This document shows, piece by piece, positions 37,201 through 48,249 of a stretch of 64,000 bases of DNA; the stretch's first letter is position 1; the number at the start of each line of letters is the position of its first letter. The stretch is taken from assembly GCA_000469685.2 (NCBI GenBank), contig LS997563.1, positions 29,963,897-30,027,896 of the forward strand. Reading direction: 5' to 3'. Source of the DNA: Haemonchus contortus. Taxonomy: Eukaryota; Nematoda; Chromadorea; Rhabditida; Trichostrongylidae. The notes beneath the pieces are model-generated. The model ran no database searches. It had not been told where the DNA came from and was given only the letters and a program-made list of their open reading frames with translations. The translations under genes were made by a program, and so were the position numbers.

Positions 37201-38524
37201 AAGGGCTCATGTCCTTTATTTACTCGCTTCCTTTTCGAATCAGCACTATATTTCCATTTCCGAGCTACTAATATCCCTTCACGTAACATAATCTTAGTTT
37301 TGACAAGTGAATGTAAGATGTAAAGGGCATACTTTATCAGTTGAGGTGCTTCATCAGTTCATCAGGTTTTCATGAGGGACGCACGATTCGTGCGATTCTG
37401 GGTGCGCGCGGCAAATTGCGCGGCGGAATTCGTGATGATTCAAACGACTCTGACGCCTACTATTGGAGCACAAACTTGAAGTAGAGTAGATTAGTAGAAT
37501 CAGCTGATCATACCCAACTATTCTACTTCAAGTTTGTGCCCCAATAATAGGCGTCAGAGTCGTTCGAATCATCACGAATTCCGCCGCGCAATTTGCCGCG
37601 CGCACCCAGAATCGCACGAATCGGTACACACCCGGTTTTCATCACATAGTGGTCTGTTCTTGTTGTGCAATTGAACCATTACTCACAAATCTCACGCGCT
37701 TCAGCTTTTAGAAGTTCGGTCAAGTTACTCTACACAGAGCAGCGTACGTTTCGTGGGCATTGTCTTCGAATTCAAGCAGAGACATTTTGATTGTTTATGA
37801 ATCGTCAGTTTAGGTCCCATAATTTCCCACAACGTCTGAAGCGTTTCGTCGGTATTTCCCTAGACCTGAGTGCCGAAGCAGCAGATTGTCCAAATGAAAT
37901 GAAAGGGGAAAAATGTACAGATGTCTCATGCGAGTCGTATGTTTCCTATAGCATTCTTTGAAATCTCAAGGGACCCTTTCCGGTTTCCCATACACACACT
38001 GATTCGTGAGATATGATTGTTGGATTGAACATCTTCTTGTTCTGGGAGACGATCCGAGATCAGCGCTGATTACGTGGAATTCTAATCGATTTGAGGAATC
38101 CGGTTCTCTTTCAGAAACCATATAAGAGATGGAGAATTAACAACTACAGATGTGCTGAGCATGATGGTTGGGTACTTGCCTGGACTGGTTGATTTCATCG
38201 ATGGCAAGGATCGAATGAGTTCGCATTTTCTTTGGCTTTTTTCTTGATTTCCAACTTTCCAATTCCCTTCTCCTCCCTTCTCCTGTCTAGACCTTTTCGC
38301 ACGGTATTTCCGTCATTCTCAGACTTTTCGTTAAATTCTGACATCATGGCTCATATTGATATGTTTCGATTTGATATTTTTAGTCAAAATCTCTGAGATT
38401 ATTAGGAAAAATTGACGTACTGAAATCGAAGAGGCGGTCGGATGAGAGGTTTGGAGTCTTTGCGAGGCGGCTGCTGGATGAATACGCTTCTGGACAAAGG
38501 TCGGACTCTGTACAAGTGCAATAG
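25201..38524 (+). CDS. ZFC3H1-like nuclear exosome adaptor (25 exons, short form)
   Basis: Exons chain in phase: 25201-25353, 26509-26589, 29707-29818, 29874-29951, 30855-31031, 31102-31275, 31330-31497, 31557-31644, 31853-31973, 32039-32101, 32585-32867, 33015-33088, 34027-34116, 34240-34340, 35355-35409, 35466-35554, 35610-35703, 35761-35900, 36061-36260, 36624-36634, 36694-36854, 36891-36948 (end uncertain, perhaps 37059), 37809-37936, 38115-38218, 38406-38524. This gives about 973 aa. Features in order: acidic N terminus with 'REDGEVTDEG', an Arg/Ser-rich region, 'PPTPTPPRPKPP' and 'LLPPPPAPP', 'DADETQLREMLLHQ', an 'SKRLK' basic patch, a coiled coil near exons 17-18, then 'FRSHNF' and the finger Cys884/Cys893/Cys898/His902. 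In animals ZFC3H1 bridges MTR4 and poly(A) RNA decay in the nucleus. The first exon is joined through a proposed GC donor. Family call strong; ends moderate. Confidence 0.8.
26266..26297. repeat. Perfect 16-bp tandem duplication
   Basis: 'gatgcgcacgacccat' occurs twice back to back in the intron between exons 1 and 2 of the ZFC3H1-like gene. Confidence 0.9.
34550..35218. mobile_element. TTAA-type MITE, subfamily A (copy 2, intronic)
   Basis: Left end 'aggcaccgttaacatga' and right end 'tcgttaatagtgcct', each outside-flanked by TTAA (34546-34549 and 35219-35222). The interior is a clear relative of 22129-22692 ('gggtaatccagatta', 'aagacaagatcgaaa', 'agggatcgcggcagcaaaaa'). It lies in the intron between exons 14 and 15 of the ZFC3H1-like gene. 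Confidence 0.85.
37384..37623. repeat. Long foldback: two 106-bp inverted arms with a 28-bp spacer
   Basis: The left arm 37384-37489 begins 'cgattcgtgcgattctgggt' and is reverse-complementary, nearly base for base, to 37518-37623. The outer halves are very GC-rich ('gcgcgcggcaaattgcgcgg'). It lies in the intron between exons 22 and 23 of the ZFC3H1-like gene, so the pre-mRNA would form a hairpin of more than 100 bp. No clear target duplication was found. It is either a foldback transposon or a hairpin RNA locus. Confidence 0.9.
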
Positions 38525-41500
38525 GAAACCACGGTGAGCGCTCTAGTTACCTTCCATTCTACTCTATATGTTTGAAATAATCAACAAGTGCAAAATTTGG
38601 ATGCACTCTGAAGTTTACCTGTTTCCCTACTGTCTAGCCATGGTCTGAACTGAAATGTATCTGTGACGTGGATTTTTTTTAAAACCCCATCACGACCGAA
38701 AAATGAACTTGAAACGGGGTTGTGGGCCATATCTGAGCGGCAATCGTTTGGAAGTTGTCCTATTAGAGTTCAAAATGTTTTCATTCTCACGTATTTGGGT
38801 CGCCTAGGAGGAATGGTTATTTTTTTTCTGGGTCATCAAGATATAGTGAGGACTACTCACTGGTTCATTGAACGAAGTATTCCTTTTTTTCTTCGAACAT
38901 TAGTTTTTGTGGCTTATGATCACGGCTGCCAAGCACAAGCTCAACATAGTCATTTTTAGGGTGCTGATGAAGGCGTTTCAACTTGTTGGAGGATGGAACG
39001 CTTGAATGTGGTAGGTTTCAGTAGTGGATTGGTGACGGGATCCAGTTTTCTGTGTCTTGATACGAGATACAAGATTCAGGAAAAGATATTATAAAAGTGT
39101 GGTTCTCGCTCAGTGAAGCGGGTACCGTCACGTTGTATATGTATATATGTATGGCAGATTCTATATGAATAAATATGAAAAGAAATTGTTAATGAAACAG
39201 AAGCAAGGTCTGAGGTGTGTGAGGACAGGTACCTGTTACTAGAAGTTGGAAGCCATCGTTGTTTACCAGAACCTGGGCGAAAAAGCTATTCCAGTTCTCC
39301 GCCTACTTACCTTATAAAACTCCTTATAGGTGTGAGCCGTTGTCGGAGGAGATTGAACATAAGAAGCGAATTGCATACTTGGTCTATGCAATGTGTTGTG
39401 CTGTGGGTGCATAGGCTTAGACTTAGGCTTAGGCCGATGACCTTCGCAAGGTTCGGTCGCTTGTCGGAGACGGCAGCGTCAACCAGTGCAATCCAGTGAA
39501 TGGCTCAGAAGACTAGTCCCATATCAGTTGGCTGACCAATTAAGATGGAAGGCCTGGTTGTTAGAGTCGAATATCGGTGCAGGACTTCATAGTCGAGCCA
39601 TAGATGTGGTAGCACGTTAATGGGGCATCGTCGTGTAGCTTGCACCAATTGTCGGCATTCAACCTGTGTGGCATTTTGTTAAGCCTTTGCGTTGCCCAAA
39701 CAGACAACTTTACGAAGTGGGTGTTAATGCGAACTCGGGCGATTCTCCCCGTATTGGACGGGGAAATAGGATCTGACGGAGTTGTGCTGAAGTTCTATGA
39801 AATACTTTCAGTTTGATGCCTCCAAGAAGCAGCGTAGGTACAGTGTGGCCCATTGGTTCACACTGCTTGTTATCTCTGAATCGAGTCTAGTTGTGGCGCT
39901 CGTTTGAAAAAAAAGGTCCCTGCCAAAACTATTTAAAAAAGCGTTACGTGCGTTTTTTTGTTTTGCTGAAGGCTCTCAAGGTGCTCATAGGTGGGTGATT
40001 ATCAGGGAAGTTGCCTCAACACAGCACCTTCTACTACATTACTAAAAGATCCCTCCCTATTCATAGTAACAGTCGAGGCTAGAAGTTTCGCAGCTTCCTT
40101 GTGCTTTTTGACCAGTCCGTGCAACCCCTCTAATTTATGTTTGTAAAACCAATGATTCCAGGTCTATCCGGGTGGAAGTACGTGTCAATTTAATTTTCAT
40201 GTAAACTAAGTGGGAATTCTCATACTTATAGCAAAATTGGATTCCCATATTGCGAACTCAATGGAGCGGTGACAAGGTCATCATTCTTTAAACGCTACAA
40301 TGTGGCCGTACAATGGGTTCAACTTACGCAAAGTGTAGGCAAATCAAGTGCATTTCCTTGTGGGAACCTGTCGCCTTGATGAAGGGCGCTTAAAAGGACG
40401 CAGCCCTGCAGGTAACGGTCAATCATTTCGTCAGTCTCATCATCGAACGGGAACTCTCAGGTGGAACGACAGATTCTGTCGTCGTCGTCGGTCACGTACG
40501 GCGTCCCGAAATCCCCAGTAATCTTTCCAGCCATCTGCAATTCACCTCCGTCCGAATGCCGAGTACAGATTGCTATCGAGCCAAAGTCTTTCATATCCTG
40601 GACTTCACCCACGCCCACACGAATAACGACGCCCATCAGGCCAGCTGGCTTCGGAGACCGCATTGCTTAACCTGTTTCTGTTGTCCCTGTTTAGCTATCT
40701 TCTCCATGTATGCTCTAGTAAATGAAATGCTTAGGCTTCCGTTGATCGATTCGAGGCAGATGCTGATCCAACTGGGCATTGTCGAAGATCGTTACTTCCA
40801 TCTCCATTATTCGTTGGATTCCTTTGCTGCAGAGCCACTATTATAGACCGTCAGTCCTCGATAGGGCCGTAGACAACTGACCAAATTCAGTTGTATTTTG
40901 TTAACGCTCCGGCTTGCTTTGTAGGCAGGCCAATTCCTTCTATGAAGTCGTTGTTAACGACTTTCTGATGAGTTTTCCCAAAGAATCTCTTTTTGGGCTC
41001 AGAAATCCAGTACTGTCGGAATTTCTCATTTTACTTTTACCTTTTGTTGATATAACTAGAATTTGATGCCTGAATCGAATCTTCTTATCATAGTTGGCCC
41101 TTTGAATCGGCCTGGAGCTCTCTGTTCAACTGGTTAGTGTGTTAAGTTGATGATGCGATAAGTAGCCGCGCTTGTATCTGGTTCTACTACCACGATAGCC
41201 GAACCTGAACGTCGTTTCGTGAAAGATTAGTCCCAGAGGAAATGTTCAAGAGTGACTTCCTCCAGAAATTATGAGAGAACCGCTTCAAGTAAGAAACATC
41301 TAACCTCTTGGGGTACGCCATGCATTCGCCTTTATTCTTCTATGATGAAAAAGAAGGGAAATTTTACTGTTGTTTAGCTTCGGTCTAGAAGACGGCGAAG
41401 CGGAAGCTAAACTGCGGCTTCTATGATTCCCCCCCCCCCCACCCCCCCTTTTTTTTCTATGAGCTTATTCAGTTTTTACTCATAGTTAAGTGTGCGATCC

Positions 41501-42800
41501 TATTGGCAGAGATACTTGGTAATGTGAGAGTTTACGGTAAGCCTTCAACAAGCCGGAAGACATTTCGATCAAGCCTACGATCGAGTCTGACACCGAGGGC
41601 TGGACAAGCCGTTGCTGGAGTCGGACTTGATACTGCGGGCTACTGGTCTTGTGCTAATAGGCCACCGATTCTTTGTCTTGCAACAGTTTGTATTCACGCA
41701 GATACTTTTTCTTCCGTCGATCGTTCTACTCTCGTTTCCTCCTCGACTCGAACTCTCCCTCAATTCTGAGCAATCTTCCAATTGCAAAATCCAATTCATC
41801 TAGAGAAAGTGGTTGGGTAGCCACTCAGAAGTGATACCACAATACCTGGCTACTATGGGCTAGAACTGGTCGGTAACTCACTGGAGGTCCCTCTCGCGTT
41901 TTGCACACGTTTGAAAAGCGTGAAGATGCGCTGATGAACTAAATTTTTTTATGCAGACTGCGTTTCTCTCTTTGTAAAGCTTCGAGGATTCCATCGGACT
42001 GGGATTAAGCCATGTTTTTGATGGGTCTCTTATGAAGTAATTGCGCTGTGACTTTCGTGGTTCCAGTGATCAATGGAAAAAACCAGTTATGTAGATGTGA
42101 CAGCCTGTCTTCTTGTATACTTGAGTGAAGACACAGAAAAGATTTCGGCTAAATTCGTCAGGCTGAACATCGTCCTACGGACTACGGATCGAAAAACGCT
42201 AACACCTTTCTCGATGACGATTGACATAGTCGTTTTTTGTAGCAGACTCGCATGACGTGATAAGTTTAGGAACAGTGCAAGAATTTTTCTGTAAAAACTC
42301 AAAATTGATGGACATGTACTTCTTATCCATCCATAAAAAGACGTTACATCCGAATCCCGACCAGATGACCACAGCGGTCAGTCATTCAGAGGCCAGAACT
42401 GGGACAAGAGACTTTTTTTGCTTTTCAAGGGCACAGACTAGATTCTTACATAGAATTGACCTCACTCCGTCTAACTACCTTCCTCGGTTAACCTTACTCA
42501 CCGGACTTTCAGCGACGGAGTAATTGATTTTCGCTACTTAAGTAGATTCCTCGAAGGCGCCTGTCGAGCCATATATGTTCTACCTTCAAGATTTCGACCA
42601 GATTCTGTTCCTTGCTTCTTCGGTATACTGTCATTAGATTTATTTCATCCCTTTACCAGTCTCTATGCTTCCGTCAGAGGACTGTACTCACTAATCAGAA
42701 ACATTTTTTGCGGGCGATCCATTCAGAGATATTCGCCAACATTTTTGAATTGTTGTTTTCTCGATACCCAAATGATATGTAAATAAACAATTCTTTGAGG
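38525..42800. other. Gene-poor interval between the ZFC3H1-like and HSD-like genes
   Basis: The 3' UTR of the upstream gene may reach the AATAAA at 39168-39173. A minus-strand SINE remnant lies near 39540-39625 and a C-rich tract near 41430-41450. A minus frame at 40457-40663 (about 68 codons, valine/glycine-rich then an Asp run 'TDDDDRICRST') is open and GC-richer than its surroundings, but I cannot assign it. Plus 41503-41769 is likewise unassigned. Confidence 0.35.
39168..39173 (+). promoter_or_regulatory. Possible poly(A) signal of the ZFC3H1-like gene
   Basis: A perfect AATAAA about 640 bp after the stop codon. It would imply a long 3' UTR; closer variants cannot be excluded. Confidence 0.35.
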
Positions 42801-45800
42801 ATGGATGTCGTTGCCGTGACGGGATCCAGCGGCTTGGTAGGCCGATACGTCGTCGAGCGTTTAATGAAATGCGGCCGATACAAGGAGATTCGGCTGATTG
42901 ACAGAATTCCACGTACATGTACAGGTGATTAGCATATTCATAAAAGCAGGTCTGCTTCTGCGTAAGGCAGCCGTTCCCATTTCATTTGTGAGTGGAGGAA
43001 AGCTCCCCACACAAGCGTCTGTTTTTGCGAGTGGTCATAAACTTTTGACAATTTTGAGTAATTAGGTGTCGGTCTGAATCATTGAAGATATATCGTACCA
43101 TCTGAGAAGTTATTTGAAGAAAAAACGAGTAAAAAAGCAAGTTATTAGTTACTCGTACTTGTAGACCATCCTTATCCATTTGGCGAATGCGGTTGGTCCA
43201 CTTGAACCCTCGATACTTGAGGTCTCAAGGTTGTACCTTTTTCGCCTCGTTTGTTGACTATTGTTATCACGGACGAATTTAGCCCAATCCTCCGAGGATT
43301 TGGTCCCAGAAGACAGAACAAAATTTTTTTATCTATTGTTCGCTAAGAAGGTACATTTCTGCATCGGTTTGTTGGTACTTCTAACTTGATCTAAGCTCAG
43401 CTGTGCAAAGTGGTGCGTACTTTACATACGTAAGGTCAAGGGATCAAGTCCTGATTGCTACTCGTCCAGGTAAACCAGGCTTTCCAATCTTTGTGTTGGG
43501 GAGTTTTCGTTGATCACAGACGAAGGAGAAGTATCGAACTCTATCGATTACCTCAGTGTTCTAGCTTTTCAACCGGTCAAGGAAGTAGGTTGCTCCCAAG
43601 AGAAGAATCATTTGAGACCACTTCTGTTGAATGAACCTGGTATTTCTTCACTTCCTCTTATCTCTTACATTACTTTGCTTTTCAAATATTTTTTCTAAGG
43701 AATTTTTAACCACATATTACATGTATATCGATTTTGACTTGAGCGAAATTTCGGCTTTGCAATAAAGACCGACCCAACAACACTTTGAGGTGTGACTGCT
43801 GATGAGTTAGTGTAGCCGTGCGGTCTCGGTAGTGTAAAGGTCAAGAGCACGGTGCTCGGAAAGCACAAATCCCGTCCGAGGATGAAGTTTTGCCGGAAAC
43901 TCGCCAACTTTGGGAGACTGTTGCACCTTTGTCTTTGATCAATGGAGATGAGGTAGCGTCAGGTCATGCTGCTTGCTATACATATCTGGTTGAGGTTTAA
44001 TCAACGCCCATACCCAATCAGCGGGAGAATCTTTCCATCCTATAGGGAAGTCGTGTGGAAGAGTAGTTGTTCAGGTCTTTACATCAGCTGGCCCCTGCCG
44101 GTCACTGGATAGGCCCCACACACACACCCAACACTTCTACTATTCTGAACTCAAGTGGATGAGCACATCCTAGGGTTGGGCTTTTCATACTTGGTCCTTT
44201 TCCAATGACTTATCCTTCCCTTTTTTATCTCTTAGCACAGATCAGGATCAAGCAGATGATTTGTAGCACTATCGTAGGCCTAGGACAACGGAAGGCTAGA
44301 GTACAGTATAACCCTTCTTTCCACTGTATTGAAATACTCGAGGAAAACGCCCGGGCATGTTGAATGGCGTTGGGAAGGCAATTTTTCATAACATGCATCA
44401 TTTTGTGCTTTCAGTCGGTCCGCTCCCACATGATCGTAATTTTAAGACTTGATTATAGTGCAAAAAAGATCCATTGTACCACGCAGAAAGCGAGTTTGTC
44501 GGCAAGCAAGGATCATTGACGTAGTGCATGACGCTCTATCGAATTCAGTTTCTATGAAGTAATCCCTTTACTCGGCTAGTGAAGTGCAAAATCTAATGAG
44601 AAGTGGAGTTGATATCACTTTCTGAAGAATAAAAATCGTGGAGCAATTCGATAGTGAGAGGCACGGTTCATGATAATTTCGAGGAACCCTTTTTTGAGTC
44701 GAAAAGCGGAGTCTAGGTTGGGAACAGGGGTCGGTTGTGAAGAATGCGAAAAATTCTCGCCTATTTTGGAATTAATAAAAATAAGACTTGTCAAAAGTAA
44801 TGAAAATAGTACGAGGTTGCCGACGAAAAGGCACAGAACACGTATCTGCTTTGACTATACTAGCTCCGAACATGAGACTATATTCCATGGAATTACTTGA
44901 CAATTCAGCAGCAGTATTAGTCTTTGACTGGCTACTTATTGCCTTTAGTGAGCAGGTTTGCGAATACGTCTTCCTCAACCTTCTATTCTAGTTGTCTCTG
45001 GGTGACAATGTGTAGGACACGCTCCCAACGTAGTTCTTAAAAACAAACAGGTTTACACTGATGATTCCGCCGTGGGGTAAATTACGTGGCGCGACCCCAG
45101 AAAGGTAAACCCTATCGATAGTCATAATCTTTTTGTTATTACTCTTTTAAAGAAGGAAAATGATGTCAGCGGACTGAATGATGATTATGAACATACATGA
45201 CCTTAAAATTTACGTCCCCTTAAAGATTGTATGCACTTCCATCAATGATGTGGCTACACTGTGGCCCTAGAGTGGATCAGACTTTTCTGCATTTTGGATC
45301 GGTAGACTTCAAAGGCCTTTTTCTCCGTTTCCTTTCTTATATATTCAAAAAATTGGTATTTAACCAGTATCAACAACCGAAGGGAGAAAATGGTGGAAGG
45401 GTACCTTCCAGCTTCTGCGGAAACTAATGGCAGGATGGACAGATGCACTTTTCTCAGAAGCTCAATTACAGATGTTGATGGTGTCGTGTTACGGCATTTC
45501 CCTATTGACCTAAACGACGAAGGTGCTTTGGAACGGGCTTTGCAAGGATGTAAAGCTGTCATTCATTGTGCTCATGCTCAGCTACAATGGACATACATGG
45601 ATAAGGCTACTAGCGAAGCTATGTGGAAAGATAATCTTTCCGGTTGGTCATGTATTGCTTTCTAAGACCTTTACAGATGACGATTACCAAGCTGTATAAT
45701 TTTTCGTAATTTTATAATTGTATAATTTTAGACAATTGTATAATTTTGCATTGATACTGAGAAGGGGTGGTGTAGTAGGGAATGATGCGCTATCACCTCG

Positions 45801-47756
45801 TACATGGTGTGGGGTTGAATGACGGGTGGATATCCGACTGAGACCAAGCAAACTTCACTGGTGTGCCCATCGCCTGACCATCTTATGAACCATATGCGCA
45901 TTTACGTCGCTATGATTCAGTAGCTCGACTTATTCAAGATCATCCGCTCCCACCCAGTCCACTAAAAGCCCACGAAAGAAATACAAACTAAACGGAGACA
46001 CAGGACCATATGTTACTGAGGAATAATTTGCAAATCATTTCAGCGAGTAGCGGCTTTCAAAATTTCTTCGAAGCGCAGTAAATGTTAAACGAACTCAGTT
46101 TCTGAACCTTCAGCTACGGAGGTATTGGTCGATACTATGCTTCGACTGGGTGTGAGCAATCTCGTCCATGTTGGTGATGCCTATTCAGCCCTACCGATTG
46201 AAGATAACTATGGTCTCGGAGAGATGGTTTTCAAGTGAGCGATCGGAAGATGATGCTCCACGCAAAACTATCCTTTCAACTTTACTTACAGGGATTATCC
46301 AACAAACTACATCCTTGGAGAATATGGAGAGTCACGAACGAGAGCAGAAATGTATGCGAGGAATGCCGTTGCCAAAGGTGCACCCTTTATCCTCATTTTT
46401 AATTCTTCAAAAAAAAAATTAAAATGTTCAGGTTCATCAATGAAGGGAGTGTTTCTACGTCCTGTGCATGTCCATGCCGAAGAGCCGTCGTCCTCATGGC
46501 GTACTCTGATGCAAATGGCCGAGAATGGAAACGTACCCTATCTGAACGGCGGACGTCGAGGATTACATCAATTTGTGAGCAGGACCCTTCTGTCAGTACC
46601 TCCAAGTCATTCAGCTATGTATGGTCTGCTTAGATCTATGCTGGTAATCTGGCTGCAATCGTCGATCGCTGTCTCAGCATGCTATCAGACAATCCTGATC
46701 GACTCAATACTGAGATCGTATACTGCCTCGATGACACGTACGCAACACCTATGGCAGAGGCACGCTTTCTTCACTAAACCTTTTCTTCAAGGGACAGTTC
46801 ACGATAAAAATGGTGTCTCAGATTTTTTCTCGGTTGAACTTATAATCTCAGGGAGCTATTCGGTCGAAAGACGTCTAGATAGGGCATAATAAGGGTCCTA
46901 AATTTGGCTTAGCTGACAAACGCACCTGCATACGGACGAGTTGTCACTTATGCGAAGAGGCTGTAACATCACTAACATCGAGACGCAAATGTTGCACGCA
47001 TACAGCTTACTTTAGTCATCTATACGCAATGGCACACTAATTCGGACAACTCGTCCGAATATTTCTCCCATGGAACATTTGTCGTCACCTTCTGATCCCA
47101 CTTCTGATTTTGAAGTGTCTATTTCTCTGAATTCGCCGATTTTTGCGATTTGTTCGTCGGTTTCGTACTATTCTGAACTATCCCTTCCATTATTCCTATA
47201 CTACCAGATACCTCAAAATTATCGTGAACTGTGCCATCGAAACCTGTTGCTTATTCAAGATTTCACTTTACGTCAAGTAAAAAGGGAAATCTCTCGAGTT
47301 GTTCCGAGCTTTATCTCCGGCTAAATCTTGTCTACCTTTCAGTTTCTAGAAGAACGAGTTCAATCTCCGCAGTTTTCTGCAAAACGTGAAGTTTCATTCG
47401 AAAAATCTTTCCTTCAACATTATCTGACCCACATTAAATACAACATCGGACTGGAGGTGATCGTAAATGATGATTTCTGTCTGAATCGCATTCCATCGAA
47501 CCATTTTATTCAGGTCTCACGGGAAACACTTTCATATCCGATGTTCCGCTTTCTTTTTGCAAAAACGATAGGATTCAGCGATAGAAAGCAACGTCTATTA
47601 CTCGACCATCGACCAGAGGTACGTTTGGCTGATATGCTTCGGAAAGAGAAGTTGTACTGGACGGTAAAAGTAGGCGAAGAGCTGAATCTTCGTGCAAGGG
47701 AGTGGGCGCACTTGCTCCCGGGCTCATTCAGACTGGGAGCATCTTGGGATTGCTAG
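42801..47756 (+). CDS. 3-beta-hydroxysteroid dehydrogenase-like protein (multi-exon)
   Basis: Exons: 42801-42924 (ATG), about 45368-45642, 46114-46234, 46292-46377, 46432-46574, 46634-46759, 47343-47456 and 47514 to a stop at 47754-47756. The first exon holds a Rossmann NAD(P) motif 'VTGSSGLVG' (residues 6-14). 'GCKAVIHCAHA' is the conserved cofactor-binding strand, 'VLVDTMLRLGVSNLVHVGDA' follows, and 'IYAGNLAAIVDRC' then 'DDTYATPMAEFLE' are typical of the C-terminal half. The family oxidises 3-beta-hydroxysteroids at membranes; in C. elegans related HSDs act in dafachronic acid synthesis. Odd points: phases 1 and 2 of the first two exons do not join, so a small exon is missing or the start of exon 2 is wrong; the intron after 46759 appears to use a GC donor and carries a MITE; and the usual catalytic Lys of YxxxK reads Arg (codon 46335-46337). 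Confidence 0.75.
43812..43912 (+). repeat. tRNA-derived SINE, family 2 (copy 1)
   Basis: 'gtgtaaaggtcaagagcacg', 'cggaaagcacaaatcc' and 'gccggaaactcgccaa' parallel the copy at 52640-52760. The B box is decayed. It lies in intron 1 of the HSD-like gene. Confidence 0.55.
44656..44682 (+). repeat. Solo terminus resembling the TTAA MITE
   Basis: 'gaggcacggttcatgataat' differs by only a few bases from the end 'aggcacagttcacgataatt' of the element at 22129-22692. No matching right end was found nearby. Confidence 0.5.
45761..45970 (+). repeat. Family 1 SINE (plus orientation) in an HSD-gene intron
   Basis: 'aggggtggtgtagtagggaa' matches the A-box head of the SINE at 1437-1711. The B box 'ggggttgaatgac' is degraded. 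Confidence 0.6.
46790..47236. mobile_element. TTAA-type MITE, subfamily B (copy 2, intronic)
   Basis: Left end 'agggacagttcacgataa' and right end 'ttatcgtgaactgtgcca'. The flanking tetranucleotides are TTCA and TCGA, so the TTAA duplication is no longer intact. The interior shares 'tttagtcatcta' and 'ctcgtccgaatattt' with 20378-20883. It sits in the HSD-gene intron between exons ending at 46759 and starting at 47343. Confidence 0.7.
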
Positions 47757-47948
47757 TTGGGAGGCTCATCTGAAGTTTGCCACCTATTCGGGAAAAAAGA
47801 GAGACATGCAATCGGATACGTCAAGCCGGTGTCCTCACTGCATTTCAACCTTGTTCATTTGGTTCCCCACAGCTATTTTTATTCAAAAAAATTAAAATAT
47901 ATCTCATTAATTTTCGTATTTCTTGTTATCGCTCCCAACTGAGATATA

Positions 47949-48248
47949 GTTTGACGAAGTAGCCCTAAAAGAAGTCAAAAAGGGGTCAATCAATGGAATT
48001 GAATTAGATTCCGAGCCCTTTAAACATCTACACCACATCTTAGATATCCATCTATTCTGTTCCAATGTTTTTACACCAGCAAAAAAACATGGAAGCCAGC
48101 CAACCTTCAAAGATGGGAAGGGTGTTTGTGTGGACACATCGAAGAGGAGTATGTCAAGAGCCACTTACGAGTCGACGCTACGAAAGCGAACCACCAGGCC
48201 TGCGGTTACCCCTGCTGTTTCTGTTCCGAAGCGAAGAGGACTCACGTA
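47949..48248 (+). CDS. Unassigned open frame, possible terminal exon
   Basis: From an acceptor-like 'gagatatag' at 47948 the frame is open for about 99 codons to TAG. It has no ATG at the start, so it would be an internal-to-last exon. The product is rich in Lys, Ser, Thr and Arg toward the end ('KRSMSRATYESTLRKRTTRP'), resembling a disordered nuclear-protein tail. It is not in the HSD family. The gene it would belong to was not found, and chance is possible. Confidence 0.2.
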
Positions 48249-48249
48249 G

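Noticed and set aside
40457..40663. Overlapping plus and minus open frames with protein-like wording
   Set aside because: No domain recognised and both strands are open over the same bases; left as unassigned rather than called a gene.
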